A stretch of DNA of 64,000 bases. Source: Prochilodus magdalenae (taxonomy: Eukaryota > Chordata > Actinopteri > Characiformes > Prochilodontidae). Made by a program: the position numbers and the translations under genes. How positions within the stretch are numbered: the stretch's first letter is position 1; every line of letters begins with the position of its first letter. The stretch lies in contig JAMWET010001298.1 in assembly GCA_024036415.1 (NCBI GenBank), forward strand, positions 791,001 to 855,000, in the 5' to 3' direction. Shown here piece by piece: positions 60,841 to 64,000 of this stretch. The notes under the pieces are model-generated. The model searched no databases, was not told the DNA's origin, and worked only from the letters and a program-made list of their open reading frames with translations.

Positions 60841-61784
60841 GTTTGAATTACAAAAAAGTTTCCCCCCTTTATTTCCCCACTTTATGTTTAATCAGTTATT
60901 ACGCGAAATGTAGAATAAATATAGGGCCATCATCGTGTGCTTTATCAAAAATAGATTTTTGTGGATAAAATAAGCAAAATAAGCTTCATCAGAATATACA
61001 CATTACATTCAATAACTTAAAACCATAATTTTCATCACGTGAAAGAATAACATCGAACTTAATGTCACTAAATTCATGTCATCCCTAATACTCGGATATG
61101 GTTTATGGTGTTGTTATCTGAGATCCGAAGCTGTTTTGTCTGATCTTTAAAGGCTGACACTGCACTCCGAGAATGTACACTGTATCGTTTAGATGGCTTG
61201 TTTAAGCTGATCTCTGTCAGCTGCACCAAGCATGCTCACGCAATATCCACTGAGAGAGGGTCGCAAGGTGATCTGTAGTTATTCCACTTTTGTTAGTTTG
61301 CTGTTCTCTGATTTATCCATAGGTCTGCTCCAAGCACTGTCCAGTGTAGTCTGCTTAAGGTGCGGAAGGTGTGACTGTCAAAGTTATTTTTAAACAATGT
61401 GTTGGAACAAGAGGGCTACAAACCACAGATCTTATGATGCAACCAACAGCACAGGTAGCTTGACTTCCGACTGGACTACTACAGAGGGTTTGAGGGGTTA
61501 AACAAGGAGACGATGGTAAACGCATTAAAAATATAGTGACACTAACAATTAACTGCATTAAAATGTCATTATTTCCTCATTAAAACATCATTAAAGCACT
61601 GGGACAGCAAGTTGGGACACCATGTGAAATGCAATTAAGAACAGAGAGCAGTAACTTCCACATGCACTATGAGCTAAAGGAAAACATGACAAAACTTCAC
61701 TGTATTTCACCAAAAGAAAAGGCTTAGTTTTTCATGAGCGGGGGTATGTCAAGAAAGAAAAAAAGAAAAAACCATCAGTGAATA

Positions 61785-61870
<86 letters not shown>
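61785..61870. repeat. (AT)43 microsatellite
   Basis: 86 bp of pure alternating AT, self-complementary throughout, so prone to cruciform extrusion, assembly error and length change. Confidence 0.97.
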
Positions 61871-61873
<3 letters not shown>

Positions 61874-62149
61874 TCAGGGGCCCTGAGGATCAGTTTGCCA
61901 CCAAGCAGTCACAGCAGCAATGTTCAGTGGGGGTGCCTCACTGGCCTGCATGCAGTCCAGGTCTGCCTCCCATTAAAGCATGGGTAATATGGTAAGCAAT
62001 AATGTGACCACACACAATGTGACAACAAAGAATACAAAAAAGAAATTAATAAATAAATGAATTAAAAGATAAATAAATTAATAAATGGATCACTGGATGT
62101 TTTCAGTCCCCAAATGAAAATGTATTTTTGTGTAATGTTGCAGGACTCC

Positions 62150-62172
62150 TCCAAAAAAAAAAAAAAAAAAAT
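62150..62172. repeat. Poly-A tract
   Basis: About 20 adenines followed by TTAATAC. No retroposon body was recognised. Confidence 0.8.
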
Positions 62173-62464
62173 TAATACAACATTTCAAAAGTTAAATATA
62201 CATGTTTTGTTTTTAACTGAATAGAGAACAAAGACAATTTACTAATCACAGCTTTCTGTTTTTACAAGCATTTGTCATATTGTCTTTCTACTGTCTTTCT
62301 TACACTGTGCAAGGCATCTTTAAATTGCAGAAGTATTTTTAGCTACAACTAATTTGCAAAACTGTTGTGATGCAGATTGTAAATAAAGAAAATTCCCTGA
62401 AATATTGTTATATTATACATCCATATAACCATAAAGCCCACTCTTACATTCCTCATCAGCAAAT

Positions 62465-62597
62465 ACTCTCAACACGTACAGCAGTGATGAAAACGGCTCA
62501 GATAGCTACGTAAAAGTGAGAAAACGGCTGAAGTGCCAAAAATCTCCAAGATTCGCACTCGCTGATGGCCATTTCACAGAATTCCCTGTCTACTTTT
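62465..62597. repeat. Right copy of the dispersed about 130-bp duplicate
   Basis: Direct-orientation relative of 60713-60840. It starts with the same 20 bases ACTCTCAACACGTACAGCAG and keeps the shared ACAGAATTCC near its end. The shared minus-strand reading frame visible in the left copy is broken here by a stop. Confidence 0.85.
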
Positions 62598-62599
62598 TA

Positions 62600-63210
62600 C
62601 CTTGTGTGAGTGTGTAAGTGAAAAAAGGAAAAGAAAAAAAACATCATTTGGGCCACATTAGAGAATCCTGCTGTAGAGTGAATTCATTAAAATAAGTGAA
62701 GGGTGTCAGAGTTAGTTTGCAGTTGATAGTTTGGCCATCATTAAGCTGGCTTGTTTACAGAGGCTGAGGAGAAAAAAAAGTGAGGTAGTGAGCTTTTTAC
62801 GCCAATGTGATGTTAATAATACAGATAATTATATTTCCCCACACCGTGTGCATGTGAGAGAGAAGGTAGTGCTGGAAGTGTGTTGACAGATCACACGCCA
62901 CTAGTGTGTGCCGGTGGGTGTGTGATATGACATACAGACAGACAGACAGGTAGTGGTCTATCAAACTGGAGTAAAACAAAGCATTTACTTTAGGCAGAGA
63001 ATCTGTGCTTTTGGTCCTTTTACTTGATTTCTGTGCTGCGTGAAGTTTTCATTTATTTGATTTGGGGAGCAGCGGATACTGTCCATGCATACATATGTGT
63101 AAGAGATTAGCAACTGTAATCCTGAAAAACAAGTACAGCCATGACGGACTAAAGTAAAGCAGAACATGGATTTAACTGAATGTAAAGCTTATAGTCAACA
63201 GCTAATGGGG
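62600..63210. other. Intron DNA, nothing recognised
   Basis: AT-rich with a short CAGA repeat at 62935-62948. Confidence 0.4.
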
Positions 63211-63225
63211 GCAACAAGGAAAGGG

Positions 63226-63815
63226 GGGCAGGGAGGAGAGATAGATAGAGAGATAAAAGGAGAAAGAAAAAGAGAAAGAGTGAGGGTATAAGGAGAAGCG
63301 AGAAGAAAGTGAGAGCGAAAAGAGTGAGAGAAGGAGAATGAAAGACGGAAAAAAAGAAAAGGGACAACGGACTGAGAGAGAAAAGGGGGGGAAAGAAGGG
63401 AGACAGACAAAGATGGAAAAGATGGAAAGAGAAAGAGGGGAGCAGGGAGAGGAAACAAGAGAAATAGATATGGAAAGAAAGAGAAGGAAAGAGAGGAAGT
63501 GAAAAAAGCAGAGAGAGGGAGTAAAGAAAGAACACAAGAGAGCAAATGAGGCAGAGAAAAGAGGGAGACAAGATGGTTGCAGGTAAAGACATGATACTTG
63601 TGTCAAAGAAAGACAAGAGGGAAAAAGCATAGAGAGAGGGAAATGCAGAAAGAGCAGAGAGACAGTAAGAGCAAAAATAGAGAGAGAGCAAGAACCATAA
63701 GACAGCAAAACAGAATGAAAGGCGGGAAACGAAGAAAAGCCAGAGAGAGCGAGAGAGGCAGGGGTGAGAGAGATAGACAGAGAGAGAAAGTGAACTGAAA
63801 AGTGAGAGCGGATAG
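63226..63815. repeat. Long purine-rich tract
   Basis: Nearly 600 bp of AG-rich DNA (AGAAAGAGAAAG-like words) without a fixed unit. Overlapping minus-strand frames of up to 260 codons are artefacts. Followed by interrupted CA repeats at about 63875-63915. Confidence 0.9.
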
Positions 63816-64000
63816 AAGAGCTTTCTACTGATACACACACGGTTTTAAGTTGGGCTGCTGCCAAACACTCCAGACACACACACAAATGCACACAGGCACA
63901 CACACACACACACTGAGCCTGACCACACACGCGTGTGGCCCTCTCACTCAACTCCACTAAGCCCTCTCTCACCCTGCATTTCACCCTCTCTCTCGCTCTG

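Noticed and set aside
63149..63984. Minus-strand frames of 229 and 260 codons
   Set aside because: Hydrophobic Ser/Leu/Phe bias comes from a purine tract; several frames overlap equally well.

Overview
This window looks like non-coding vertebrate DNA, most likely from a ray-finned fish. It is AT-rich and full of (CA)n, (GA)n, (GATA)n and (AT)n microsatellites. It carries Tc1/mariner, hAT, LINE and tRNA-derived SINE relics of teleost type and has no prokaryotic-style gene packing. Some interspersed repeats resemble families I associate with otophysan fish (characins, catfish and relatives); that placement is inference.

The only protein-coding sequence I can defend is one 120-bp exon on the minus strand at 45009-45128. 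It encodes 40 residues of the Arb2 (alpha/beta-hydrolase-like) domain of FAM172A/ARB2A, including the A-H-S-Y-G nucleophile elbow, and is bounded by good AG and GT splice signals. No other exon of the gene was recognised. The window is therefore best read as one exon flanked by more than 45 kb of downstream intron (1-45008) and more than 18 kb of upstream intron (45129-64000). In vertebrates FAM172A neighbours NR2F1, a developmental regulator surrounded by long-range enhancers. The many unique stretches with AATTA/TAAT cores are plausible conserved non-coding elements of that landscape, but conservation cannot be tested here.

Layout: 1-5 kb holds an internally deleted Tc1 element and an interspersed repeat. 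5-16 kb has several enhancer-like blocks plus two old, strongly diverged tandem arrays (6.05-7.86 and 11.74-13.22 kb). 16-29 kb is satellite-rich: a 1.6-kb array of a 20-bp unit at 19.76-21.35 kb, long GA tracts, a 337-bp-offset duplication inside a purine tract, and a perfect hAT-type MITE at 27.3 kb. 29-45 kb contains a SINE, a degenerate 52-bp minisatellite, a relic LINE 3' end, a Tc1 transposase relic and a strong enhancer-like block at 40 kb. 45-64 kb contains the exon, more enhancer-like blocks (47.8, 51.0 and 52.2 kb), a CpG-rich patch, a relic mariner/Tc1 element at 53-53.8 kb, an (AT)43 tract, a diverged 130-bp duplicate pair and a terminal purine-rich tract.

I found no convincing new gene system. 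The most unusual structures are the repeat arrays, including higher-order organisation in the 20-bp satellite and two ancient arrays hidden in apparently unique intron DNA.
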